A stretch of 64,000 nt of DNA from Enterovibrio sp045679545 (GTDB lineage Bacteria; Pseudomonadota; Gammaproteobacteria; Enterobacterales; Vibrionaceae): NCBI RefSeq assembly GCF_045679545.1, contig NZ_CP166195.1:930001-994000 (forward strand), read 5' to 3'. Below, in pieces: positions 43,801 to 52,448 of the stretch; position 1 is the stretch's first letter; every line of letters begins with the position of its first letter. A program made the position numbers and the translations under genes. The notes under the pieces are model-generated. The model was not told the DNA's origin and ran no database searches. It was given only the letters and a program-made list of their open reading frames with translations.

Positions 43801-46800
43801 GTCATTGCCTGTGCCGCCAAGGATGAGATCATTGCCATCTTGTCCGGTGAGGTGGTCATTACCGTCTTGGCCGTAGATTTTGTCATGACCTTCTCCACCT
43901 TTGAGGGTGTCGTGTCCCCATTCGCCGTAGAGAGTGTCGTCGTCAGTGCCACCTTCAAGGGTATCGTTACCTAAACCGCCAATCAGCAAGTCATTGCCTT
44001 GCTCGCCGACTAAGTGGTCGTCGCCATCGTTGCCGTAAAGATGGTCATTGCCATTACCGCCGTTGACGTAATCACTACCTGCGCCGCCGCTTAGGGCGTC
44101 GTGACCATCTTCACCGTAGATAACATCATCACCATGTTCACCGTCAATGCCATCATCACCAACGCCGCCGGATAGGATGTCGTTACCATCGCCGCCATAG
44201 ATCACATCGTTACCGGCACCACCATAAATACGGTCATTGTCGGCACCACCATCGACAGCGTCGTTACCGTCACCGCCGTTAAGCAGGTCGGCACCTTCGT
44301 TGCCATAAATCACATCGTCATCGCCATCACCGTTGATGGTGTCGTTGCCTAGACCGCCATGGAGTTGGTCGGCCCCGTGTCCGCCATGCAAGGTGTCGTC
44401 ACCCTCATCACCGAAAAGGATGTCGTTTCCGTTGTTGCCAAACAGAGTGTCATTACCTGCGCCGCCTTTGGCTTCATCGTTACCGTCGCTGGTGTCGATA
44501 ACATCGTCACCGTCGTTACCTTCGATGTAGTCATCGCCGCTTGCAGCATAAATAGCGTCAGCACCGGCACCGCCGTAAATACGGTCATTATCGGCACCGC
44601 CATCAATGAAGTCGTTACCGTCACCACCGTTGAGCAGGTCGGCACCTTCGTTGCCATAAATCACATCGTCATCGCCATCACCGTTGATGGTGTCGTTGCC
44701 TAGACCGCCATGGAGTTGGTCGGCCCCGTGTCCGCCATGCAAGGTGTCGTCACCCTCATCACCGAAAAGGATGTCGTTTCCGTTGTTGCCAAACAGAGTG
44801 TCATTACCTGCGCCGCCTTTGGCTTCATCGTTACCGTCGCTGGTGTCGATAACATCGTCACCGTCGTTACCTTCGATGTAGTCATCGCCGCTTGCAGCAT
44901 AAATAGCGTCAGCACCGGCACCGCCGTAAATACGGTCATTATCGGCACCGCCATCAATGAAGTCGTTACCGTCACCACCGTTGAGCAGGTCGGCACCTTC
45001 GTTGCCATAAATCACATCGTCATCGCCATCACCGTTGATGGTGTCGTTGCCTAGACCGCCATGGAGTTGGTCGGCCCCGTGTCCGCCATGCAAGGTGTCG
45101 TCACCCTCATCGCCGAAAAGGATGTCGTTTCCGTTGTTGCCAAACAGAGTGTCATTACCTGCACCACCTTTGGCTTCATCATTACCGTCGCTGGTGTCGA
45201 TAACATCGTCACCGTCGTTACCTTCGATGTAGTCATCGCCGCTTGCAGCATAAATAGCATCAGCACCGGCAGCGCCATAAATTCGGTCATTATCGGCACC
45301 GCCATCAATGAAGTCGTTACCGTCACCACCGTTGAGCAGGTCGGCACCTTCGTTGCCATAAATCACATCGTCATCACCATCACCGTTGATGGTGTCGTTG
45401 CCTAGACCGCCATGGAGTTGGTCGGCCCCGTGTCCGCCATGCAAAGTGTCGTCACCCTCATCACCGAAAAGGATGTCGTTTCCGTTGTTGCCAAACAGAG
45501 TGTCATTACCTGCGCCGCCTTTGGCTTCATCATTACCGTCGCTGGTGTCGATAACATCGTCACCGTCGTTACCTTCGATGTAGTCATCGCCGCTTGCAGC
45601 ATAAATAGCGTCAGCACCGGCACCGCCATAAATTCGGTCATTATCGGCACCGCCATCAATGAAGTCGTTACCATCACCACCGTTGAGCAGGTCGGCACCT
45701 TCGTTGCCATAAATCACATCGTCATCACCATCACCGTTGATGGTGTCGTTACCTAGACCGCCATGGAGCTGGTCATTGCCATCACCGCCAAACAGGCGAT
45801 CATCGTGATCACCACCCGCCAGGTAATCATCGCCAGCGCCTCCGACGAGCGTGTCATTGCCATCTTGCCCATACAGCTTATCGTTATCATTGCCACCATT
45901 GAGGTAGTCGTTACCCAGACCGCCTAAAAGGAGATCCATACCGTCGTCGCCGTACAAACGGTCGTTATCATCACCGCCATCGAGACTGTCGTTTCCTTCA
46001 TCGCCGTTAAGGAGATCATTGCCGGATCCTCCAACTAGAAGATCATTCCCTTGGCCGGCTTTAATCGTATCGTCACCGAGTTCGCCATACAAAGAATCGT
46101 CACCGCCTTGACCATATAGGGTATCGTCACCATCGCCTGCATAGATGGTGTCGTTGCCGTCGGAATCTGAATTATTTACTTCACCTGGTATGACTAATTC
46201 ACCCAAGCCACTTCCGCCTGTTTCTAAGTCATAGCCCGAGTCACCAAACAAGATGTCGTCACCAGCACCGCCTTCGAGTGCATCATCACCTTCATTGCCA
46301 AAAAGTGTGTCGTTGTCGTTGCCACCATTAAGCTTATCGTTGCCCAATCCACCGTAAAGGGTGTCATTACCATCTTCGCCATTCAGTTGGTCGACACCGT
46401 CCCCGCCGAAAAGGGAATCGTTGCCTGTGCCACCAGATAATGTGTCTTCACCTGCATCACCATATAGACGGTCATCGCCAGCACCGCCTATTAGAAGATC
46501 ATTTCCATTTTCGCCATGTAGACTATCGTCGCCATTTTGGCCGTAAAGCACATCGTTGCCGTTCCCACCCCAAAGCGCATCGTTGTCGTCGCCACCTTCA
46601 AGGGAATCTTCGCCTTCACCACCCCAGATAATATCGTTTCCAGCATCACCTTTTAGTGTGTCGTTACCTTCATCACCGAAAAGAATATCTTTACCTGCAC
46701 CGCCGCTGATGATGTCATTTCCTTCACCGCCTCTGACTTTGTCATTGCCAGCGTCTGCATAGATAGTGTCCGTGCCCTCATTGCCAAACAAAAGGTCGTT

Positions 46801-47100
46801 ACCATTACCGCCATGCAACGTATCGTCTCCAAGGCCGCCCTCGACACGATCGTCGCCATCATCACCAAACAGGTTGTCATCAACAAGTCCGCCGCGGACC
46901 CAATCATTGCCAGCATCTCCATGGACCTCGTCAGTCCCATCACCACCAATGACTGTATCGTCGCCATCACCACCATAAATTAAGTCTGTATCGCCATCAC
47001 CTTGAATGAAATCATTCCCTCCATGGCCGTAAATGATGTCCTTACCTGATGTGCCGCGTAGCTTATCGTCACCGTTAGTCCCGTTGATGATATTTGACAT
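40876..47100 (-). CDS. Giant protein composed almost wholly of RTX nonapeptide repeats
   Basis: 2074 residues. From residue 5 (INGTNGDDKLRGTSGKD) to about 1995, nearly every nine residues fit GGxGxDxLx; by length that is about 220 nonapeptides, enough for over a hundred bound calcium ions. There is one short non-RTX insert (VIPGEVNNSDSDGNDTIY region, about residues 300-320). The last 75 residues (FDTFYFDNLSGSDVVVDFN to DMFSFT) are the RTX cap and presumed type I secretion signal. No enzymatic, pore-forming or adhesive domain is present at either end. Ribosome site GGGAG precedes ATG 47100. No exporter genes are nearby. The DNA holds nested recent amplifications (see repeats). Likely an extracellular calcium-folded scaffold or matrix protein; this role is inference. 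Confidence 0.9.
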   Translation of the reverse strand: MSNIINGTNGDDKLRGTSGKDIIYGHGGNDFIQGDGDTDLIYGGDGDDTVIGGDGTDEVHGDAGNDWVRGGLVDDNLFGDDGDDRVEGGLGDDTLHGGNGNDLLFGNEGTDTIYADAGNDKVRGGEGNDIISGGAGKDILFGDEGNDTLKGDAGNDIIWGGEGEDSLEGGDDNDALWGGNGNDVLYGQNGDDSLHGENGNDLLIGGAGDDRLYGDAGEDTLSGGTGNDSLFGGDGVDQLNGEDGNDTLYGGLGNDKLNGGNDNDTLFGNEGDDALEGGAGDDILFGDSGYDLETGGSGLGELVIPGEVNNSDSDGNDTIYAGDGDDTLYGQGGDDSLYGELGDDTIKAGQGNDLLVGGSGNDLLNGDEGNDSLDGGDDNDRLYGDDGMDLLLGGLGNDYLNGGNDNDKLYGQDGNDTLVGGAGDDYLAGGDHDDRLFGGDGNDQLHGGLGNDTINGDGDDDVIYGNEGADLLNGGDGNDFIDGGADNDRIYGGAGADAIYAASGDDYIEGNDGDDVIDTSDGNDEAKGGAGNDTLFGNNGNDILFGDEGDDTLHGGHGADQLHGGLGNDTINGDGDDDVIYGNEGADLLNGGDGNDFIDGGADNDRIYGAAGADAIYAASGDDYIEGNDGDDVIDTSDGNDEAKGGAGNDTLFGNNGNDILFGDEGDDTLHGGHGADQLHGGLGNDTINGDGDDDVIYGNEGADLLNGGDGNDFIDGGADNDRIYGGAGADAIYAASGDDYIEGNDGDDVIDTSDGNDEAKGGAGNDTLFGNNGNDILFGDEGDDTLHGGHGADQLHGGLGNDTINGDGDDDVIYGNEGADLLNGGDGNDFIDGGADNDRIYGGAGADAIYAASGDDYIEGNDGDDVIDTSDGNDEAKGGAGNDTLFGNNGNDILFGDEGDDTLHGGHGADQLHGGLGNDTINGDGDDDVIYGNEGADLLNGGDGNDAVDGGADNDRIYGGAGNDVIYGGDGNDILSGGVGDDGIDGEHGDDVIYGEDGHDALSGGAGSDYVNGGNGNDHLYGNDGDDHLVGEQGNDLLIGGLGNDTLEGGTDDDTLYGEWGHDTLKGGEGHDKIYGQDGNDHLTGQDGNDLILGGTGNDTIGGDAGDDVIYGEDGDDKIWAGLGNDAVDGGAGNDVIYGGEGNDILSGGAGDDGIDGEHGDDAIYGQDGHDGLSGGAGNDYVNGGNGNDHLYGNDGDDHLVGEQGNDVLIGGLGNDTLEGGTDDDILYGEWGHDTLKGGEGHDKIYGQDGNDHLTGQDGNDLIFGGTGNDTIGGDAGDDVIYGEDGDDKIWAGLGNDAVDGGAGNDVIYGEDGHDALSGGAGSDYVNGGNGNDHLYGNDGDDHLVGEQGNDVLIGGLGNDTLEGGTDDDTLYGEWGHDTLRGGEGHDKIYGQDGNDHLTGQDGNDLICGGTGNDAIGGDAGDDVIYGEDGDDKIWAGLGNDAVDGGTGNDVIYGGEGNDILSGGAGDDGIDGEHGDDAIYGQDGNDGLSGGAGNDYVNGGNGNDHLYGNDGDDHLVGEQGNDVLIGGLGNDTLEGGTDDDILYGEWGHDTLKGGEGHDEIYGQDGNDHLTGQDGNDLIFGGTGNDAIGGDAGDDVIYGEDGDDKIWAGLGNDAVDGGTGNDVIYGGDGHDILSGGAGDDGIDGENGDDAIYGQDGNDGLSGGAGNDYINGGNHDDKLYGQLGNDRLEGGHGNDHLDGGEGNDELFGQWGHDRLEGGNGDDALYGEDGQDILIGGDGSDVLDGGNDNDTLYGEGGHDTLYGGNGDDTLFGQDAGDELFGQEGNDSLYGGYGEDYLDGGNGNDYLRGEGNKDTIKGGSGNDRIYGDNENDYLYGDAGCDHIEGGNDNDFLWGGDDDDYLNGNHGDDHLYGDNGADILVGDRGADKLWGGNGSDHLYGGEGSDQLFGGGGNDYLDGGDNDDFIRGEGNKDTVYGGNGNDTIYGDNENDVLHGGEGHDYIDGGNDDDWLFGDNGSDILLGDSGNDFINGGAGNDRLIGGDHFDTFYFDNLSGSDVVVDFNCKQDTIQIDDSLALSFSQVSYWAEGANTVLSINNGTAYVTLENYCVTDVSSDMFSFT
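42075..44265 (-). repeat. Higher-order 513-bp repeats in the all-RTX gene, one shortened to 432 bp
   Basis: Units of 19 nonapeptides (171 codons, 513 bases) recur with steps of 513, 432 and 513 bases. The short unit lacks exactly three nonapeptides (81 bases), around GNDILSGGAGDDGIDGEHG. Marker phrases are GEWGHDTLKGGEGHDKIYGQ and DDKIWAGLGND. Confidence 0.9.
44353..45756 (-). repeat. Four tandem 351-bp repeats in the all-RTX gene
   Basis: Four nearly identical copies of 351 bases (117 codons, exactly 13 nonapeptides) follow head to tail, with only scattered third-base changes. Marker phrase: GDDYIEGNDGDDVIDTSDGN followed by DEAKGG. A partial fifth copy continues into the 513-base array. Confidence 0.95.
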
Positions 47101-47757
47101 GTATAGCTCCCTTGTTCGTATCGATAAATTTGGTTTTCTTATGAATGAAAACTTTAGATGCGAGACAAAAGTAAACGAAATGTTTCGGTTTGGTGAGTAA
47201 TATGGTGTTTCAAAAATGAGAGGACGATTGTCAAAAAAGAATTGGGAAAAAGAGAGAATGGGGAAAGAATTGGAATGGCATTGGGCTTGGTGCTAGAAAA
47301 GAACTAGATACTTCAATGAAAGTAGCGTTCATCGATGTTTTCTTAAATATAGGATATTCCATTTGTGATGAATAAAATATTGATTTTAATTATTATTTTT
47401 AATATTACAAGGTGTTTTAGTGCCACTCCGGAGTATGCTGTGAAATAAATGCGAAATTATCTTTCGGTGCGTTGGTGTGATAAAAGTGTATATCTTATCT
47501 TCTGATAAACTAGTTCTTTAACTAGACTTTAAGGTGAGTTATTCGCTAATCATTAACAGATATTTAACTTGGTTCTTTTATAAATATTCGAATAAAAAGT
47601 ATATTAATGCAACTATGAGCATTGGCTTTTAAAAGAGTATTGTGTTTTGACTTTGATACAATCTTTTGTCGGGTCACATAACATCGTCCTTTGGATAAAA
47701 ATAAACCCGCACTTAGGCGGGTATATTTAGACTGTATCTGGAAACGATTTTAACTAT
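47101..47757. other. AT-rich regulatory region upstream of the all-RTX gene
   Basis: About 590 AT-rich bases without a supported gene, then the transketolase terminator at the right edge. It should hold the promoter of the giant RTX gene, read to the left. Its length suggests several regulator sites, but none could be assigned. Confidence 0.45.
47697..47722 (-). terminator. Intrinsic terminator after tkt
   Basis: On the minus strand CCCGC, loop CTAAGT, GCGGG, then TTTATTTTTA. Confidence 0.85.
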
Positions 47758-49752
47758 TTATTCAAGCAATTCTTTCGCTGTCTCAACGACGTTTTCGACC
47801 GTGAAGCCGAACATCTTGAACAGCTGATCAGCCGGTGCCGACTCACCAAAGCTGTGCATACCGATAATGCGACCATCGAAGCCAACATATTTGTACCAGA
47901 AGTCTGCAATGCCTGCTTCAATCGCAACGCGTGCCGTTACGTCAGAAGGCAGTACTGATTCACGATACGCTGCATCTTGCTTATCGAATGTATCTGTTGA
48001 AGGCATAGAAACAACGCGCACGTTGAAGCCTTGTGCCGACAAATCTTTGCTAGCGTTAACAGCAAGCTCAACTTCAGACCCGGTCGCAATCAGAATCAAC
48101 TCTGGTTGGCCAACGCTATCTACTAAGACGTAACCGCCTTTAGATATGTCGGTTAATTGGTCTTCACTGCGCGCTTGCTGCGCCAAGTTTTGACGCGAGA
48201 AAATCAGCGACGTTGGGCCGTCTTTGCGCTCAATCGCCAGTTTCCAAGCAACTGCAGATTCCACTTGGTCACACGGACGCCATGTGCTCATGTTTGGCGT
48301 GAGGCGCAGTGATGCAATTTGCTCAACAGGTTGGTGTGTTGGGCCGTCTTCACCCAAACCGATAGAGTCATGCGTGTACACTTGGATGTTCTGAATTTTC
48401 ATCAGTGCAGCCATGCGCATTGCGTTACGTGCGTATTCCATGAACATCAGGAAGGTTGCGCCGTAAGGCACGAAACCGCCGTGCAGTGCGATGCCGTTGA
48501 TGATGGCCGTCATACCGAACTCACGCACACCGTAGTGAATGTAGTTACCGGATGCGTCATCAGCCGTTACCGCTTTCGAGCCAGACCACATGGTCAGGTT
48601 TGAAGGCGCAAGGTCAGCAGAGCCACCCATAAATTCAGGCAACATAGCACCAAACGCTTCTAGCGCGTTTTGAGATGCTTTACGTGATGCAATGTTGGCT
48701 GGGTTTGCTTGCAGATCAGCAATGATTTGGCTCGCTTTCGCTTCCCATTCTGCTGGCAGTTCGCCGTTTACGCGGCGTTTGAATTCCGCGGCAAGTTCAG
48801 GGTGAGCTGATTCATAAGCTGCAAGTTTCTCGTTCCACGCCGATTCCTTAGCTGCGCCTGAGTCTTTCGCAGACCACGCTGAATAGATGTCCTGCGGGAT
48901 TTCAAACGGGCCATGTTCCCAACCTAGTTGCTTGCGTGTTGCTGCGATTTCATCAGCACCTAGTGGTGCGCCGTGACAGTCGTGTGTGCCTGCTTTGTTT
49001 GGTGAGCCAAAACCAATTACGGTTTTTGTACAAATCAGGGTAGGGCGGCCTGTTTCAGCTTTTGCCGCTTCAATCGCTGCGTTGATTGCGCCAGCGTCGT
49101 GACCATCAACCGCAGGGATAACATGCCAGCCGTACGCTTCAAAACGCTTAGGCGTGTCGTCAGTAAACCAGCCTTCTACGTGACCATCGATAGAAATACC
49201 GTTGTCATCCCAGAATGCAACCAGCTTGCCCAGACCCAGCGTACCCGCCAATGAACAGGCTTCATGGGAGATACCTTCCATCAAACAGCCGTCGCCTAAG
49301 AACACGTAAGTGTTGTGGTCAACGATGTCGTGGCCTTCACGGTTAAATTGCGCTGCCAGAGATTTTTCTGCCATCGCCATGCCTACCGCATTGGTGATGC
49401 CTTGGCCAAGAGGACCGGTTGTGGTCTCGATGCCTGGTGCATAACCGTACTCAGGGTGGCCCGGGGTTTTAGAATGTAGCTGGCGGAAGTTTTTCAGATC
49501 ATCAATCGACAGATCGTAACCCGTCAGGTGAAGCAGAGAGTAAATCAGCATTGAGCCATGTCCGTTCGACAAAACGAAACGGTCGCGGTCAGCCCACTCA
49601 GGGTTTTGTGGGTTGTGGTTCATGTGGTCGCGCCACAGAACTTCAGCGATATCAGCCATGCCCATTGGGGCGCCAGGGTGACCGGAGTTAGCTTTTTGTA
49701 CGCCATCCATGCTTAGCGCACGGATTGCATTGGCAAGGGTTTTACGTTCCAT
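47758..49752 (-). CDS. tkt: Transketolase
   Basis: 664 residues, full length. It moves two-carbon ketol units in the non-oxidative pentose phosphate pathway using thiamine diphosphate. Visible signatures: KANSGHPGAPMGMADIAEVL at the N-terminus, GDGCLMEGISHEA in the TPP/metal-binding domain, GHDAGAINAAIEAAKAE, YTHDSIGLGEDGPTHQPVEQ of the Pyr domain, and the C-terminal FGESAPADQLFKMFGFTVEN. It lies 100 bases downstream of the transaldolase gene and behind a hairpin, so expression may differ from tal. A degraded copy of its 3' end lies at 37.9 kb. Confidence 0.97.
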   Translation of the reverse strand: MERKTLANAIRALSMDGVQKANSGHPGAPMGMADIAEVLWRDHMNHNPQNPEWADRDRFVLSNGHGSMLIYSLLHLTGYDLSIDDLKNFRQLHSKTPGHPEYGYAPGIETTTGPLGQGITNAVGMAMAEKSLAAQFNREGHDIVDHNTYVFLGDGCLMEGISHEACSLAGTLGLGKLVAFWDDNGISIDGHVEGWFTDDTPKRFEAYGWHVIPAVDGHDAGAINAAIEAAKAETGRPTLICTKTVIGFGSPNKAGTHDCHGAPLGADEIAATRKQLGWEHGPFEIPQDIYSAWSAKDSGAAKESAWNEKLAAYESAHPELAAEFKRRVNGELPAEWEAKASQIIADLQANPANIASRKASQNALEAFGAMLPEFMGGSADLAPSNLTMWSGSKAVTADDASGNYIHYGVREFGMTAIINGIALHGGFVPYGATFLMFMEYARNAMRMAALMKIQNIQVYTHDSIGLGEDGPTHQPVEQIASLRLTPNMSTWRPCDQVESAVAWKLAIERKDGPTSLIFSRQNLAQQARSEDQLTDISKGGYVLVDSVGQPELILIATGSEVELAVNASKDLSAQGFNVRVVSMPSTDTFDKQDAAYRESVLPSDVTARVAIEAGIADFWYKYVGFDGRIIGMHSFGESAPADQLFKMFGFTVENVVETAKELLE

Positions 49753-49813
49753 CTTGGGCTTACCTTATAAAATGATGTTCAGACCTGTAGGGCAGGATCA
49801 TATAAGAAATAAG

Positions 49814-49833
49814 AGAGCGGCAATAGCCGCTCT
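49814..49833 (-). terminator. Hairpin between tal and tkt
   Basis: AGAGCGGC and GCCGCTCT form an 8-base stem with loop TATT, followed on the minus strand by CTTATTTC. Probable partial terminator between the two genes. Confidence 0.6.
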
Positions 49834-49853
49834 TGAAAATGTGTTTTGCGAAC

Positions 49854-50804
49854 TTACAACTTCTCGCGAATCATGACTTCAAGTTTGCCTTGGTCAACCG
49901 CGAAATTGCGAATGCCTTCAGCCAGTTTTTCAACGGCCATTGGGTCTAAGTTGTGTTCCCATAGAAACTCAGCGTGGGTCATTGGCGCTGGACGTTCTTT
50001 GATTTCAACATCGTCAGACAGCTTCTGAACCACGTCGCCTGTTTCCTCTGACAGCTTTTTCAGCAGGTCAGGGCTAATTGTTAGACGGTCACAACCTGCC
50101 AGTTCAAGTATCTCGCCGATGTTACGGAAGCTAGCGCCCATCACGACGGTGTTGTAGCCGTGTGATTTGTAGTAGTCATAAATAGCAGAAACAGATAGTA
50201 CGCCTGGATCTTCTTCTGGTGCGAAATCACGGCCTTCTTTTGCTTTGTACCAGTCCATGATGCGCCCAACAAATGGAGAGATCAGGTAAACACCGGCTTC
50301 AGCACAGGCGCGCGCTTGAGCAAAAGAGAACAGTAGCGTTAGGTTACAGTTGATGCCTTCTTTTTCCAGCACTTCTGCTGCGCGAATGCCTTCCCATGTT
50401 GAAGCCAGCTTGATAAGAATGCGGTCGTTGCTGATCCCTGCTTCGTTATACATGCTGATAAGTTTGCGAGCTTTCGCCACGCTACCTTCAAAATCATAAG
50501 AAAGACGCGCGTCTACTTCGGTAGAAATACGGCCTGGAATAACGTTAAGGATTTCTTTACCGATGTTAACGGCAAGGCGATCGCTGGCATCTGCCAATTG
50601 CTGTTCTTCGTCTTGGCTTTTGGCTTTTGCATAAGTAATCGCTTCTTCAATGAGAGGCGCATACTGAGGGATTTGGGCAGCTTTCAGGATAAGAGAAGGG
50701 TTAGTGGTAGCATCCTGAGGTTGATATTTAGCAATCGCGTCAATGTCACCGGTGTCCGCAACCACGGTTGTGAGCTTGCGTAATTGTTCGAGTTTCGTGC
50801 TCAT
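49854..50804 (-). CDS. talB: Transaldolase B type
   Basis: 316 residues, the standard length of the TalA/TalB class. The Schiff-base Lys is in NDRILIKLASTWEGIRAAEV; other signatures are DATTNPSLILKAA, CNLTLLFSFAQARACAEAGV and LISPFVGRIMDWYK. It works with transketolase to join sugar-phosphate pools to glycolysis. The gene order SorC regulator, tal, tkt on one strand suggests sugar-responsive control. Confidence 0.97.
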   Translation of the reverse strand: MSTKLEQLRKLTTVVADTGDIDAIAKYQPQDATTNPSLILKAAQIPQYAPLIEEAITYAKAKSQDEEQQLADASDRLAVNIGKEILNVIPGRISTEVDARLSYDFEGSVAKARKLISMYNEAGISNDRILIKLASTWEGIRAAEVLEKEGINCNLTLLFSFAQARACAEAGVYLISPFVGRIMDWYKAKEGRDFAPEEDPGVLSVSAIYDYYKSHGYNTVVMGASFRNIGEILELAGCDRLTISPDLLKKLSEETGDVVQKLSDDVEIKERPAPMTHAEFLWEHNLDPMAVEKLAEGIRNFAVDQGKLEVMIREKL

Positions 50805-51083
50805 CTTATAGACCTTTAATGTAGAGTTTCACCATGACTGCCTAGCAGCCAGCTGCTGCTCGGTGACATTTCTATCAATCTGTTCTGAATAATGTCAGAA
50901 ACAGACTGAACAAATGCAACGTACCCGAGCAAATGATAGGGTCATATTTCTTGTTTTACGCGACAAAGTCAACGATTTGAGTGGATAAATCTCACGACGA
51001 TCTCACTCATTTCCCCCTTGATAACCAAATCTGTTGAAAGGGTGCTGAAACATTGCGCAATCCGAGTTTCAGAGAAGTGTAGA

Positions 51084-52079
51084 TCACTGTTCGTTATCGA
51101 CCATATTTAGCAGTGCCATGGCACAACTTGCACTGGTGGCTAACACGTCAATAGTCTGTGTTTTTAGTGCGCCAAGAATTGACAGCGCTTTTCGGCTTTC
51201 ACTGGCCATGGCGATGACATTAGGAATGTTGATCAGATCCTGCATTTCTAAACCGACAACGCGATCGCGCATTAACGTATTGGCGCGACTGCCATCCAAT
51301 TTAAAGAAGTCAAACCCACCAATATCACCCACAATGCCGTCATTGACACGCGCTTCGACGAACTCGCGTGCAGAGAAGCACCCCAGTTTCACCATGTGGC
51401 TGTTTTCATCCATATCACCAATACCGACCAAGGCAAATTCGGCTTTCCGCGCCTGATTCAAGGTTTCATTGATATTGGGATGATTCAGAAATACGTCTCG
51501 AATTTGTGGGGTATCCACATAAGCTGGCGCATAGAGGGTTTCACTGCTGCCACCGAACTTCTTGGCCAGACGACGGCAGATGTGGTCAGCATTAATGATG
51601 TCGCCGCTGCGATGCGTGCCTCCGATTGCACAAACAAACCGTGCGTTTCGATGAGAAACAATGCCCGGTTGGTCAGCGACGGCTGCGACGTTTTGGCCTT
51701 GCCCTACGGCGACAACCATGCCGTCTTGCAAGTTACCGTCGAGAAAAGAAGAAACCAAGGTGGCCACTTGAGTCCGTTGCTCTTGCACGCTAGGTTGGTC
51801 AAGTGCGATCAACGCGCGTTTGAGATTGAATTTTTCCATCAATCTTTGTTCAAGCTGCGCACTGTGCACAGGGTGAAATTTAACAGTAATCTCGACAATG
51901 CCTTCTTCACGAGCACGTCTTAGCAGGCGACTTACCTTGGCGCGGCTGATGCCAAATTTCTTCGAGATCTCTTCTTGAGTGGTGTTTTGTTGGTAGTAAA
52001 GAATAGCGATTTCGGTCAGAAGGTTCGTATCGTCCAGCAGGCTCTCAAAGTTGCTGCTCAATGTCCGCGTGGTACTCAT
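51084..52079 (-). CDS. SorC-family transcriptional regulator upstream of tal-tkt
   Basis: 331 residues. The N-terminal helix-turn-helix is YYQQNTTQEEISKKFGISRA followed by KVSRLLRRAREEGIVEI. The remainder is the sugar-phosphate-binding SorC domain (VAVGQGQNVAAVAD, CAIGGTHRSGDIINADHICR, VVGLEMQDLINIPNVIAMA). It is read in the same direction as tal, 280 bases upstream of it. The nearest targets are tal and tkt; the effector is probably a pentose or phosphosugar (inference). Confidence 0.9.
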   Translation of the reverse strand: MSTTRTLSSNFESLLDDTNLLTEIAILYYQQNTTQEEISKKFGISRAKVSRLLRRAREEGIVEITVKFHPVHSAQLEQRLMEKFNLKRALIALDQPSVQEQRTQVATLVSSFLDGNLQDGMVVAVGQGQNVAAVADQPGIVSHRNARFVCAIGGTHRSGDIINADHICRRLAKKFGGSSETLYAPAYVDTPQIRDVFLNHPNINETLNQARKAEFALVGIGDMDENSHMVKLGCFSAREFVEARVNDGIVGDIGGFDFFKLDGSRANTLMRDRVVGLEMQDLINIPNVIAMASESRKALSILGALKTQTIDVLATSASCAMALLNMVDNEQ

Positions 52080-52448
52080 TGTCTCGTCCTACTCTGAATC
52101 ATTCGCTTTTAGTCTACTGACTTTTCCTTTTGTGAACAAATGTTCAGCTCGGTTTCATTTGTTCATGCTGATGTGGGCGATAAATCATATGAACTTTATA
52201 CTTCACACTGTATTCATGTTTGAAAAATTGGTCATCCGTATCTAGATTGAAACATATCGTTGTCGCTTTTTAGCGGCATAGACGAATGATGGTATGCCAC
52301 TGTTGAACAGTGGCTTGGCAACTTTATCGCTATATCTCTGATTTGGTTACAGTTTGGTTGGTTAGCTTATGAATGTTTTATCAAAGCCGTATATTTTTGT
52401 GTTTCATTTGTTTATCAGTAGCCAAAGTCAGCAAAGCGGAGCTTGGGC
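52080..52448. other. Divergent promoter region between SorC and EAL genes
   Basis: No gene supported in about 370 bases. It must carry the promoters for both neighbours. Confidence 0.45.

Noticed and set aside
42058..45756. Several 100-157-codon open frames on both strands within the all-RTX gene, repeated at fixed steps
   Set aside because: They are shadows of the nonapeptide code (GGNGND codons read in other frames) and repeat with the DNA period.
44353..45756. Regular repeats considered as a CRISPR array
   Set aside because: Unit length is 351 bases with no short repeat/unique spacer pattern; the repeats encode RTX nonapeptides in a continuous frame.
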